A DNA stretch of 64,000 nucleotides, from the NCBI GenBank assembly GCA_025094145.1, contig JALLLS010000008.1, forward strand, positions 186,001 through 250,000. Reading direction: 5' to 3'. Source of the DNA: Spinellus fusiger. Its lineage: Eukaryota > Mucoromycota > Mucoromycetes > Mucorales > Phycomycetaceae. The first letter of the stretch is position 1; each line of letters opens with the position of its first letter. The position numbers and the translations under genes are program-made. Under the pieces are notes generated by a model. That model had not been told where the DNA came from and did not search any database. It saw only the letters and a program-made list of their open reading frames with translations. Shown here piece by piece: positions 14,487 through 24,379 of this stretch.

Positions 14487-17400
14487 TTAAGAATGGGTGG
14501 TAGAGGAGAGATCGGAGGAGAAGTGAGGATACAGCGTCTGTTGCTGCAGGAGTCTTTGCACTCTATGGCGGCGTTGGCGTTCCCGCTCAACACACCCATC
14601 AGCAGCCTCAATGAGCAGGCTACCAGCTGATGGCTCTACCTTAAAGTCTCGAGTAGACGTGGCTCGATCAATGGCTTGCAGCAGTATTAACAGACTGGGC
14701 CAAAGGTCTCGCCATTTAACAAAAGACTTAACCGTGCGCGGCAGAAGATTTAGACAATAGTCAATTGGATGAACATCTTGTGGTGGTGCAGGAACTAGGA
14801 AGAACAAGAACGTGGAGCGTTCATGGTCAACGAATGTGCAAGCGAGAAAGTGGTCCCGATTGACAGATGGGTGGCCACATTGGCAAGGAACTGAAGGTGT
14901 TGGTGGTAACCAAGCAATCCTCCATTTTAGTAGACGATGTCTTTCTTTGCGCGTGCACGGTAGTAGAAGAATTGGATCCCAAACAGGTCTACATAGTCCA
15001 CGGGCTACCGTCACCAGCGGATTCTTGCCACGTACTAGACTAGTAATTTCACTTTGAAGACGTTCAAGATAAGCTACTTTTAATGGATATTTAGGAGGGT
15101 TGTGAGCCCGTCCTATTCTTTGAGCATTTTGCCAGAGTACATTGCCACGTAGCTTAATCCATCTGGCTTTACTCTGGGGTGCTTCAAGCTGCGGGACAAG
15201 GCACCAGAGGAGGGTGTCTTCAGGAAGGGTAGCTGCGCGCTCAACAAATTTGGCTTGCAGATAAAGAAAACGAGAGTATATGTTAGGGAGGGCAGCTAAT
15301 TGGGCAACCTGGATCGTTCCAAACCTAGCAGTAGCAGATCTAGCAAGACAAAGTCTCAGACAAGCAGACTGACAGATTTGTAGCGGGCGAATGCCTAGTC
15401 TATTGACATTACAAATAGCCAACCCATACTCAAGGATAGGCCAAACAAAAACAGTATACGCTCTTAGGGCTGCTGTAATCCCAAAGCCATACATGTTTAC
15501 ACCCATTCCTCTCAGCTTTTGCATTACTGCAATTGCCTTGACCTGTGAGTGTGAGAAAAGTGCGTCTTGGTTAATACCTTGACGTGAAAAGGGGATACCA
15601 AGGTACTTGAAAGTATCACAGGTTGGAAGCTCGTTGCCATAGAGGTAAAACGGCACATTGGCTGGGGCATTGAGTACTTCACATTTGGAGGGACTCCATT
15701 TGTAACCAAGGAGGGTCGAGTGAATTTCGGCAAGTGCCAGCATTCGATGTATATCTTCTGGGCAGCCCATAAGAGCCACATCATCAGCATACAACAAACA
15801 ATTCACAGGAGCCCAAGTAACAGTGACATGAGACGGACTGTAAGAGGAATCTGACAACTCAGAAGAGTCATCCGAAACTGTAGAAGTAGGAAAAGGATTG
15901 TGAAGGGAATTCTGTAACTCGTCAAGCAATGCGTGAACAGTTGCCTGTGGGGAAGCAAAAGAGAAAGGATTTCGAGCACAGAGATTAATGGACCGTCCCA
16001 TGGTAGGTGGGTGCATACCAACCAGTATTGGGGATACCGAAGCAAACCTCAAGAAACGTGGAAGAGTATCAATGAAAATAGAATAAAGAATGGAGAAAGA
16101 ATACTACCCTGTAAGACTCCTCGTTTAGGTGCAATGTCCCGGGATGCTACATTTTTCAGAATCACATTCACCACAATGTCATCAAACAAATTCTGTAGTA
16201 GCAAGAGCAACGGCTGAGACACGAAGGGCATCAGCGACTCCCATATGACAGAGCGTTCCACACTATCATATGCAGCTTTAATATCTAGGAAGACGACTGG
16301 AGGTTTTGGATCTTGCTCTCCTGATCCTTGGGCAGCGTACAACCCCATAAGTTCGTGGAGACAGAGGGCCTGGTCTAGAGTTCCACGACGAGCGCGAAAT
16401 CCACCTTGAGCCATGTCCAATGCAGGCATGGTCGAAAGGAGCTCCCCAGCTATACATCTTTCTAAGAGCTTACGAAACACCGATGTCAAGCTAATAGGCC
16501 GATAGTTACTAGGGTCATCCTGCTCTCCTTTGTTTTTGTAAATAGGTACCACCTGTGCTGTTCTCCAGGCCACAGGCGTCCACGACCATCTCCAACACAA
16601 TGTGAAGATCTGATGTAACAGAGGCACTAGCACTCGAACTAGGGGTTTGAGCATTTCTGCTCTAATATGATCAATGCCTGGTGCTTTTCGATTTGGCATC
16701 TTTCGAATAGCAGAGTGAATAAAGTCTACGTCCCATGGGACTGGATTGTCTTGGAGAGTAAACTCCTGACGCTCCTGTCTTTCCATAGATCCGCCAAACA
16801 CACTCTCTAGGTGGTCAATCATGCAATTGGCAGCATGCCGAGGGCCCTCTGGAGATGACAGGGAAATTGGCAAACGTCTCCGCAGCCTCATTCCTTTCAC
16901 AGCACTTGTCATCTCTGTTAAGCCCTTACGGACTTTATCACAAAATACATGCCAGGTTTGTTGTTGTGCTTGCCTTATAGCCTTTTTCAAAGCTAAACAC
17001 GCTTCCTCATACAAGCGGTGGGCTTCAATGCGTTCAATATCATTGCCTACCCGTGTCTAAAACGATAAAGTTCTTGACGACGGTCAGCTAACTGTTGTAG
17101 ATCAGCATTCCAGTAGCTTTTCCAAGCTTTTGGATGGGATTGTGCCGCCCTACGCTATCATCCAGGGCCTTGTAGATTGACTCATTGAGTCTCTCAGCAA
17201 AGTCCTCCATCTTAACAGAGCACAACGGGGTTTTGTCTTCCAATATTTTTTGGATCTCTCTTTGCAGTTCACCTGTGTTCTCTGCAAAACATTGCTTGTA
17301 CTGGTCACAGACTGTTTGTTTGTTTAAACGTTGCAGTCTCCAGAGGCGACGGACAGCTGTTTCTGTCATGAGCGGTGGCATGAGCACCAGCTGAAAGGAC

Positions 17401-18073
17401 AGCTCACACAAGTGGTGGTCTGAACCTAACGTCAGATCGTCCCTAATGTGCAAGCACACTTTGGAGAAGTTGTAGCTTCTTGACAGGAACAGGTCAATAA
17501 TGCTAGCAAACCGACGACCATCTGCTAGAATTTGCTCATATGTAGGCAAGCCAAATGCCAACTCTGAGTTCCACAAGGTTAGATCCTGACGGCAGATCCA
17601 GTCTTCAAATCCCACATGTCTGTCGTTTATGCCATGATCTCCAGTCAGGCGGCCTAAACGTGTATTCAGGTCACCAAGGACGAGTGTGAAGTTGTCTATG
17701 GGTAGTGAATTCAACCTTTCCGCAGCCTCACTAGATGACAGCCTCGGAGGTAGGTACAGACCATGGAGTGTATATGGGCCAATCCTACAGGAGACCACAA
17801 AAGGATTAGTAATTGGTAAGGAATGTACATGGTAAGGAAAGTCAGGACGAATAAAGAACAAACTCCATCAAAACCTTGTCCAGCATCACCATGGGCTGTA
17901 GCATAGTTGTGTATTTGTATCCAGGGGCACCTCAACATTTGCATGTCTTTGGTCAGGAAAGTCTCTGTCACTAAAAGTATATCAATATCATTCTGCACAC
18001 ACACATTCAGAACGTTCACCAGTTTGGGCCTGATTCCACAAGCATTCAATAGACCAATCTTCAGTCTATTCAT
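14487..18073 (-). pseudogene. LINE A ORF2: endonuclease, reverse transcriptase and zinc knuckle
   Basis: The start is the ATG at 18073. The N-terminal apurinic-type endonuclease opens with IGLLNACGIRPKL and has DILLVTETFL, LVLGDLNTRLG and a C-terminal LGSDHHL motif. The reverse transcriptase has APGIDHIRAEMLKP, YRPISLTSVFRKLLER, FLDIKAAYDSV, QGSILSP and the catalytic YADDVALM at about 15790. A C-terminal CCHC knuckle reads CQCGHPSVNRDHFLAC near 14860. The frame is broken near 17855, near 17128 and near 16090 by single-base indels, and by a TAG near 17057. The intact product would nick target DNA and copy the RNA by target-primed reverse transcription. Confidence 0.9.
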
Positions 18074-19011
18074 AATTCTTCTCAGTGGATGTTTTGGGCG
18101 TCTCCCTCATCTTCTTCCATAGCTGAGCCTGATCCAAATGCCTGGATGGCCTCTTCTTCAAGGGTGGCAGGGCGGCTGGCAACTGGGGTCTTGGCCTTGA
18201 GATCGCCAAGAGCTTCTCAAAGGCAGTGGCAGAGAGGCGGGGAGTGGCATTACCAGAGCCAAAGTGGCGAGCAATGCTGTACCCTAAGTGGGTGGGGGAA
18301 CGAAGACAGGTGTTTGACACTCTCTGGTCAAAGAGTTCCTGGGCCTTTGCAGCCTTGGTACTGTTGGTTTCCCCTTGGAGCTTTGGGTCTGCAATGACTG
18401 CAGCGGACACAGGGTTGAAGTCCTTCACTGGACTGATCTTAAGCTTCTCAAGGTGCTCCTCAGTTCCTTCTTGTAGCTGCTGTGGACCAGCAGCGCAACT
18501 GTTCCCCTTGCCGGGAAGTGGATGTCAATGATCCGTGACTGTTGGATCTTCAACGATCCCAACATCTTGCAGACCTGGCCGTACTTAAGGTATCGGCGGC
18601 AAGGGACGTATACAATTCGTACACTGAGGGTCCAGTGGGCTCCTGCAAGGCACGTACTGCTTGTGCCTTAAGCACTGCTTTGGCCTTTGTAGGCTTCTTG
18701 GCCTGGGGGTTCTTCTTTGCCATGCTGGCGTAGGTGGTGGGTGTGGGTGTGGGTGTGGAGGTTGGGGCATGCTTTGAAGCAGCAGTCGAGTTGTCCTGCT
18801 TGGCAGGGGTGGCAGTGGTGGCAGTGGTGGTGGTGTTGGTGGTGCTGGTAGTGGCCTGAGCCTGGAGGGATGCAATCATTGCATCCTTGGCCTTCAATTG
18901 GGCCTCCAATTCCTGGATACGGAGTCCAAAGATCTCCATCTGTTTTTGGATTGCCGCCATCATCTGCAGCATTTGTTGGGCGTGGGTGTCGGCCTTTTCC
19001 ACCTTGGACAT
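18066..19011 (-). pseudogene. LINE A ORF1 (gag-like, coiled coil)
   Basis: It starts with MSKVEKADTHAQQMLQMMAA and forms a predicted coiled coil over the first 45 residues (heptad-like MEIFGLRIQELEAQLKAKDA), then a Thr/Ser/Pro-rich linker with many short repeats. A conserved globular block follows (SLKIQQSRIIDIHFPARGTV, LLVHSSYKKEL), known to me from LINE ORF1 proteins in Mucorales. The frame shifts near 18570-18620 and again near 18440-18470. The last codons overlap the ORF2 start by eight bases. ORF1 proteins of this kind bind element RNA; that role is inferred from the family. Confidence 0.75.
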
Positions 19012-19287
19012 TTTGTTCTCCTCGTTGGTTCTTGCTCGGGTGCGTTTGGCAAGCAGTTTTTCTTTTCTGCTTTTAGGGACGTCGTAGGTGGTGGGGACGT
19101 TGGTAAGGCCAAACTCGAAGGGTTTGGCGGGTGGTGCTGAGGTGGGGTCCGTGGTTAATGGATCCAGTGTGATATAGGTGGCGGGGGGTGTTGGTGTTGA
19201 CGGATGGGTGATTGTAATGTTTGCTGTAGATTTTATTATAACTCTTTGGGGTAATATTTATTATGCAAAAGAGCCTGTATCAGTATA

Positions 19288-20666
19288 CAGTGGCTCCTAA
19301 CAAAACAATGGTATTTTTTCATACCCCGGTATAATTCTGCAATAGGAAATACTTATTCTTTATCATAAAAACATACATTAAACACACAGTAGAGAATTGT
19401 AAATTGGATGAAGTATAAAGAAGATCAACAGAATAATAAATACAAATTTATTGGGTGGAAACCCTTAATATTTGGTGCTTCCACCCTTGGCCTCAATGAC
19501 AGCCCTACATCTCTGATGCATGCTGGCAATGAGGGTGTCTGGTGTCCTTGGGAATTTTTTCCCATTCTTCCAACAGAAGCACCTCCAAATCCTGAAGGGA
19601 GCTTGCTGGAGTCATCCTCTTCCTAATGGCCCTGTCAAGCACCTCCCAAAGATGTTCTATTGGGTTCAGGTCAGGGCTTTGTGAGGGCCACCCCTCCATA
19701 GTGGCAACGTTCTCTTGTGCCTTCCACAACCTGGACCCTCTACTCTTGTGGCAGCTAGCATTGTCTTCCTGAAGAACTAATCCACCTCTGGATTCAGTGC
19801 CTTGATTGGGCCAGCTCAGGGCAGTAGTTCTCCTTTAAGATCTCAATGTATCTTCCACTGTCTATACTGCCCTTCACAGGTGCCAATCTCCCACACCTTC
19901 ACCAGAGAAAGATCCCACACCTTCACCAGAGAAAGATCCCCACACCATCACGCTGCCACTCCAAACTTCATGGTGGGCTTGACGTTCTTTGGGAGCAGTC
20001 CCTCATTAACTTTTCGCACCACCCTGGTAGGTTGTTGGTGGTGACCAACTGGTATCTGGACTCATCAGACCAGATGACTGTCTTCCAGTCATTTTCAGTC
20101 CAGTGGAGATGGACCTTAGCCCAAGCAAGCCTCAATTCTTGTGCTTGATGCTGAGAGAAGGTTTCTTGACCACCCTGCAAGAAAACAGGCCACGCCTCTT
20201 CATCATTTTTGAGAAGGTGCTCCTGGACACTTTGGTGGTCATCTGCTTGTGAAGCTGATTCATTGTCTGAAATGAATCTCTTGCCACTTCGCGACTGACC
20301 TCTCTCTCATCCCTCTCCTTCAGAATGGGCTTGCACCCAGTGCTCTTCTTGGCCTTGAATCAGCCAGTTTCCTTATATCTCTTTACGATGAGGGAAACAG
20401 ACTGTTGACTAACTCCAAACCTAGCAGAAATGGCAGCCTGGCTGGTCCCATTTACGGTGGCCTCGTGAGCAATGAGACATCGGGTGAAGTCATCGATATT
20501 CTTCTTTCTGTTCCCAAGAGGTCTCATGGGTTGTTCAGTGGTGTTAGATGAGGTAGACATTAGAGTGGAAAAGCAATAAATGAAGAATGTTTAATAATAA
20601 TAAAAATTTCAAGGGTAAAATTATGGTCTGAATTTGAAAATACCATTGTTTTGTTAGGAGCTACTG
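19288..20666 (-). mobile_element. Tc1/mariner element no. 2
   Basis: A 1379-base element bounded by inverted repeats (CAGTGGCTCCTAACAAAACA at the left, the inverse with one change, CAGTAGC, at the right, about 30 bases each) and flanked by TA on both sides (19286-19287 and 20667-20668). It lies directly beside the LINE 5' end and the right end of TIR element A. Internal copies are decayed, including a 25-base direct duplication at about 19893-19942 inside the transposase. Confidence 0.88.
19440..20560 (-). pseudogene. Tc1-type transposase, inactivated (element no. 2)
   Basis: The start at 20560 gives MSTSSNTTEQPMRPLGNRKK followed by a helix-turn-helix (AAISARFGVSQQSVSLIVKR). Later blocks in shifted frames are WKTVIWSDESRYQL (first Asp) near 20070, VMVWGSFS-like text lost to indels, and PSQSPDLNPIEHLWEVLDRA near 19670 with the DD34E-type spacing. 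The C-terminus is MHQRCRAVIEAKGG near 19500. There are stops near 20140, 20370 and 19790 and several frameshifts. It is closely related to element no. 3 but a different subfamily from no. 1. Confidence 0.87.
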
Positions 20667-20693
20667 TATCTCCCAAAAATCTTTAGGTGTGTA

Positions 20694-21909
20694 GATAAAA
20701 TATAAAGGTCAATAAGATAATAAATACATGTTTATTGACACAAAGCTATAATGTTTTGTGTTTCCATCCTTGATTTCTATCACAGCCCTACATCCCCGAT
20801 GCATGCTGGAAATGAGGCTGTTGGTAACCTCCTTGGGGATCTTGTCCCATTCCTGGACCAGGAGAGCCTTCAGATCCTAGAGGGTGCTTTCTGGGGTCAT
20901 CCTCTTCCGAACTGTTCTGTCTAGTTCCTCCTAAAAATTCTCAATTGGGTTCAGGTCAGAGCTTTGAGAAGGCCACTCCTCCATAGCAACAATGCCCTCG
21001 TTTGCCTTCCATTCCCTGGTCTCTTTACTAGTATGACAACTAGCATTTTCTTCTTAAATAACATAGCCTACCACTGGATTCAGTGTGGAAAAACGAGTCA
21101 GATCGGGGCAATAGGTCTCTTCTAAAATACTAGTGTATTTGGCACAATTGATGGATTCCTCTACTGTAACAAGTCTACCAGCACCTTCACCAGAGAAAGA
21201 ACCCCACACCATCATATCTCCATCAAGCTTCATCATTGGATTAACATTCTTTGGTAGAAGACCCTCCTCCTTCCTGCGTACCACTCTATTATAGTGGTTG
21301 TTGCTCATCAACTGAAACCTTGACTCATCAGACCAGACGACTGCCTTCCAGTCTTCCTCAGTTCAGTTCAGTGAAGGTGGGCCTTGGCCTAAGCAAGCCT
21401 CATTTCATTGTCTTTATTGTTAAGATCAGGCTTATTAATAGCATTGTTAGAAGACAGGCCAATCTTCTTTATCATCTTCTGAAATGGTCTCATTAAAACA
21501 TGTGTGGCCATTCCCTCATGAAACCCCTTCATGCTTTGAAAGGAGTTCCTTGCCACTTCTCGATAAACCTCCTTCTCGTCCCTCTCGTTCCTCTCCATCA
21601 AAATGAACTTGCGCCCAAAGCCCCTCCCAGCCTTGAAACAGCCAGTTTTTCTGTATCTCTTCATCATCAGACTAACAGTGGGCCTACTGATGCCATTTAT
21701 GGTAGCCTCGTGAACAATCAGTTTACGAGTAAAGTCATCGATACTCTTCTTCCTGTTTCCAATAGGCTTGGTGGCTTGTTTGTTGATGTTAGAAATAAAA
21801 TATGTTATAGCGAAAAAAAAGAGGAATAAGTATATATGTATCTATAAAAATTCTGAGCAAAATAAAGGTCAAGAAATGAAAAAGATTATATAATTTTCAC
21901 TAGACACTG
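20694..21909 (-). mobile_element. Tc1/mariner element no. 3, left end missing, decayed transposase
   Basis: A relative of element no. 2. From the right end (inverse of TACAGTGTCTAGTG, closing with TA at 21910-21911) the minus strand reads an N-terminal block (RKKSIDDFTRKLIVHEATIN near 21750), a helix-turn-helix ending MMKRYRKTGC, then VRRKEEGLLPKNVNPMMKLD and MVWGSFSGEGAGRLVTVEES near 21200. The catalytic block QSSDLNPIEN near 20950 has lost the usual Pro and His-Leu. Stops and frameshifts occur throughout. The left end lacks an inverted repeat and abuts the right end of TIR element A. Confidence 0.8.
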
Positions 21910-21911
21910 TA

Positions 21912-22959
21912 TTAAGCTTATACAATTAGCCGCTCTCCCTAATATTTACTCTCATTTCTTTTATCTGCACGCTAGATTTATTGAGCAGTCATTTACCCTT
22001 CCTAAAGACACCTTCCTCTAGTGTGTGGCAAGAATCCTCTGGTGACGGTAGCCCGTAGACTCTATAGACCTGTTTGGGATCCAATTCTTCTACTACCGTG
22101 CATGCACAAAGAAAGACATCGTCTACTAAAATTGAGGATTGCTTGATTACCACCAACACCTTCAGTGTCTTGCCAATGTGGTCACCCTTTGGCTAACAGG
22201 GACCACTTTCTCACTTGAACATTCGTTGATTGTGAACGCTCCACGTTCTTGTTCTTCCTAGTTCCTGTCCCACCACAAGACATTCATCCCATTGATTATT
22301 GTCTAAATCTTTTGCCGCGTACGGTTAATTCCTTTTGTTAAATGGCGAAATCTCTGGCCCGGTTTGTTAATACTACTGTAAGCCATTGATTGAGCCACGT
22401 CTACTCGAGACTTTAAGGTAGAGCCATCAGCTGGTAGCTTGCTCATTGAGGCTGCTGATGGGTGTGTTGAGCAGGAATGCCAACGGGGCCATAGAGTGCA
22501 AAGACTCCCTCAGTAACAGACGCTGTATTCTCACTTCTCTACCACCCATTCTTAACCCGTTTAACAAAGCCAGAAGCTGCTAGTGTAGTTGCTGTATTTA
22601 ATTTCAGGATTGTCTGAGCTGCTCTAAGTATCCCTCGTTGGATTTCGAATCACCACAGGATGACGGTTATCTTTTTGGTGTCCTATTTTGTTGAATTTAT
22701 GGCCTATTCGGATGTCTAATCATAATTATCATTGTACTATCATTTCTCATTTTTCATTATTTTTCCTTCATTTGAGGTTTTGTATTCTCTTGTCTTTCTG
22801 TCTCTCATTCTTCTGCATTCATTTTTCACTTTTGTATTTATAGTGTTTCTTGTTTATCTTAATTTTTCAACTGATCTCATAGGGTGGCTAAAATGCCCAA
22901 TGCGCGAATAGCAAACCAAACACCAAAAAATAAAAATAAAAATACTTTGAACTGTATTA
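21912..22959 (+). mobile_element. 5'-truncated LINE tail (family A, copy 3) with an internal deletion
   Basis: It matches the C-terminal half of LINE A ORF2 from the LeuAlaAlaLeuPro segment onward. About 170 bases are missing near 22020, between the segments for PEDTLL and the RGKNPLVT region. It ends with the shared 3' terminus AACTGTATTA at 22959. Many stops are present. It starts directly after the TA that closes Tc1 element no. 3. Confidence 0.8.
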
Positions 22960-24379
22960 AGCCTATGCCTGGCTAATTAGGCATAATTTATTTCATTTCT
23001 TATTTTAGTATTTATAAAGCTTGTATGCAATGTATTCATTTAATCAATCATCTTATATTTAAAAAACTTAATTATCATAATAATAAAAAAGCTTAACTTA
23101 TACTTCTCCTTTGAGTCTCTTTATAGACCAAAGTCTATCTCATTTAGTCGTGATATTATGGGAACACTTTTTTTTTGTAATAATACTAAATCATTATACT
23201 ATTTTTTAAAAAAGACATTGTATCTCCTTAATATAACTAGATATATATCATTCATTGGGAGTGAGGGGGTTTTTTTTTCATTTTCATTTTTATTTTTATT
23301 TTAAAAAAATAAAAATAAAATAAAATAAAAACTTGGGAATGAGATTTAATAAGAGACACTAAATAAATAGTTTGATCTTACTTCTTTATCAAGATATATT
23401 TACTAAAGATGTAGTCATTTATATTGCGTAACCTAAATTTATTTCATAACAAAAATAAATATTAATCGTAATCATAATAAAAAGGGGTGACGTTTGCATG
23501 TACGTTTTACAACATGAATGTTTTATTTTAAACTTTTTTTTTTAAATTTTTTTTAGATTATTTTTTTTCTCAGTGTTTGCGAGATACAAATAAATTTAAC
23601 ATATCAGTAACGAGTCATTTTAAATGACCATTTTGAGAAAATCAGATTTATAGTAATAAAAATTGAAAAAAATAAATAGTAAAAATAAAGATAAATGTTT
23701 CATTTCATTGATTGATTGATTATAGAAAATAGAAGAAAAAAGAAGGGGGTTGGGGGATGGAAGGGGTACTTGGTAAAAGGGAGAAATAAGGAAAGAAAGA
23801 AATAGACAAGAATAGTTCGATGAATTTATTCATTAGAAGAAAAGAAAAAACAGAAGAAAAAAGGGGGGAGGGGGAGGGGGAGGGGGAGGGGGGAATAGGA
23901 AAGTTTTTTTTTTTTCATATTCTTTTTTTCTTGACTTGGTCAATATTTTCATTGAGCATTCTTAGGTGCCTCATTTAAATGTCGGTAAAATAGGGGTTTT
24001 ATTATTTATTTATTTATTCATTTTACTTAAATGTTAAGTACTACTACATATTATAGTTTGATTTTTTTGACGATGGCTACGACTGTAAAATAAATAAAAG
24101 TAGAATATGTAAGAAAGAGTGTATGGAGACAAACAAATTTATAATTTAATAGTTGCATAGTTACTTTATACTATTAAAATAAAACAAAGATGAATATTTT
24201 TAAGATTTTTTTTAGTAATCATCAACGTCTTATCTAAAGGCATAAGCGTCTTCTTATATTGATGCTTAATGATATTTTTAGGGATGAATGAGTAGCCAGA
24301 CCCATTATAATGGATGTTTTTATCGACAGTAACAAAACGCTCAGGCTCGATTACTGAAGCTACTTTGGGGTATGATAGC
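22960..24379. other. AT-rich spacer with a G-run cluster
   Basis: No gene supported. It holds palindromic A/T tracts near 23280-23330, a poly(G) cluster at 23863-23893 and poly(T) runs. It is the 3' flank of the 13-exon gene, whose stop is at 24380. Confidence 0.5.
23863..23893 (+). repeat. Five-run poly(G) tract, G-quadruplex candidate
   Basis: Five runs of five or six G separated by single A residues. This fits the usual four-run quadruplex pattern with one-base loops, in otherwise A/T-rich DNA. It lies about 490 bases downstream of the minus-strand stop at 24380. Confidence 0.75.

Larger units (their letters stand above)
14077..19250 (-). mobile_element. LINE (family A), near full length, two ORFs
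   Basis: A non-LTR retrotransposon on the minus strand with a gag-like ORF1 (18066-19011), an endonuclease/reverse transcriptase ORF2 (14487-18073) and a 3' UTR (14077-14486). The 3' boundary is set by the terminal run ending AACTGTATTA, shared with the truncated copies ending at 4835 and 22959. There is no long poly(A) tail; the copies end in this fixed sequence. The 5' boundary is approximate. Several frameshifts and a stop make it inactive. Confidence 0.88.
13490..20691 (+). mobile_element. TIR element, copy A (interrupted by a LINE and a Tc1)
   Basis: The left end at 13490 (CACACCCAAAGATTTTTGGG, preceded by TA) and about 590 bases after it match copy B at 33312-34379. The similarity stops at 14076, exactly where the 3' end of the LINE begins. 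The expected right end (CTTTAGGTGTG followed by TA at 20692-20693) appears just beyond the Tc1 at 19288-20666. I infer that a LINE and then a Tc1 entered an older TIR element. The tail between 19250 and 19287 is too short to align with confidence. No transposase is visible in the element's own sequence, so it looks non-autonomous. Confidence 0.55.
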
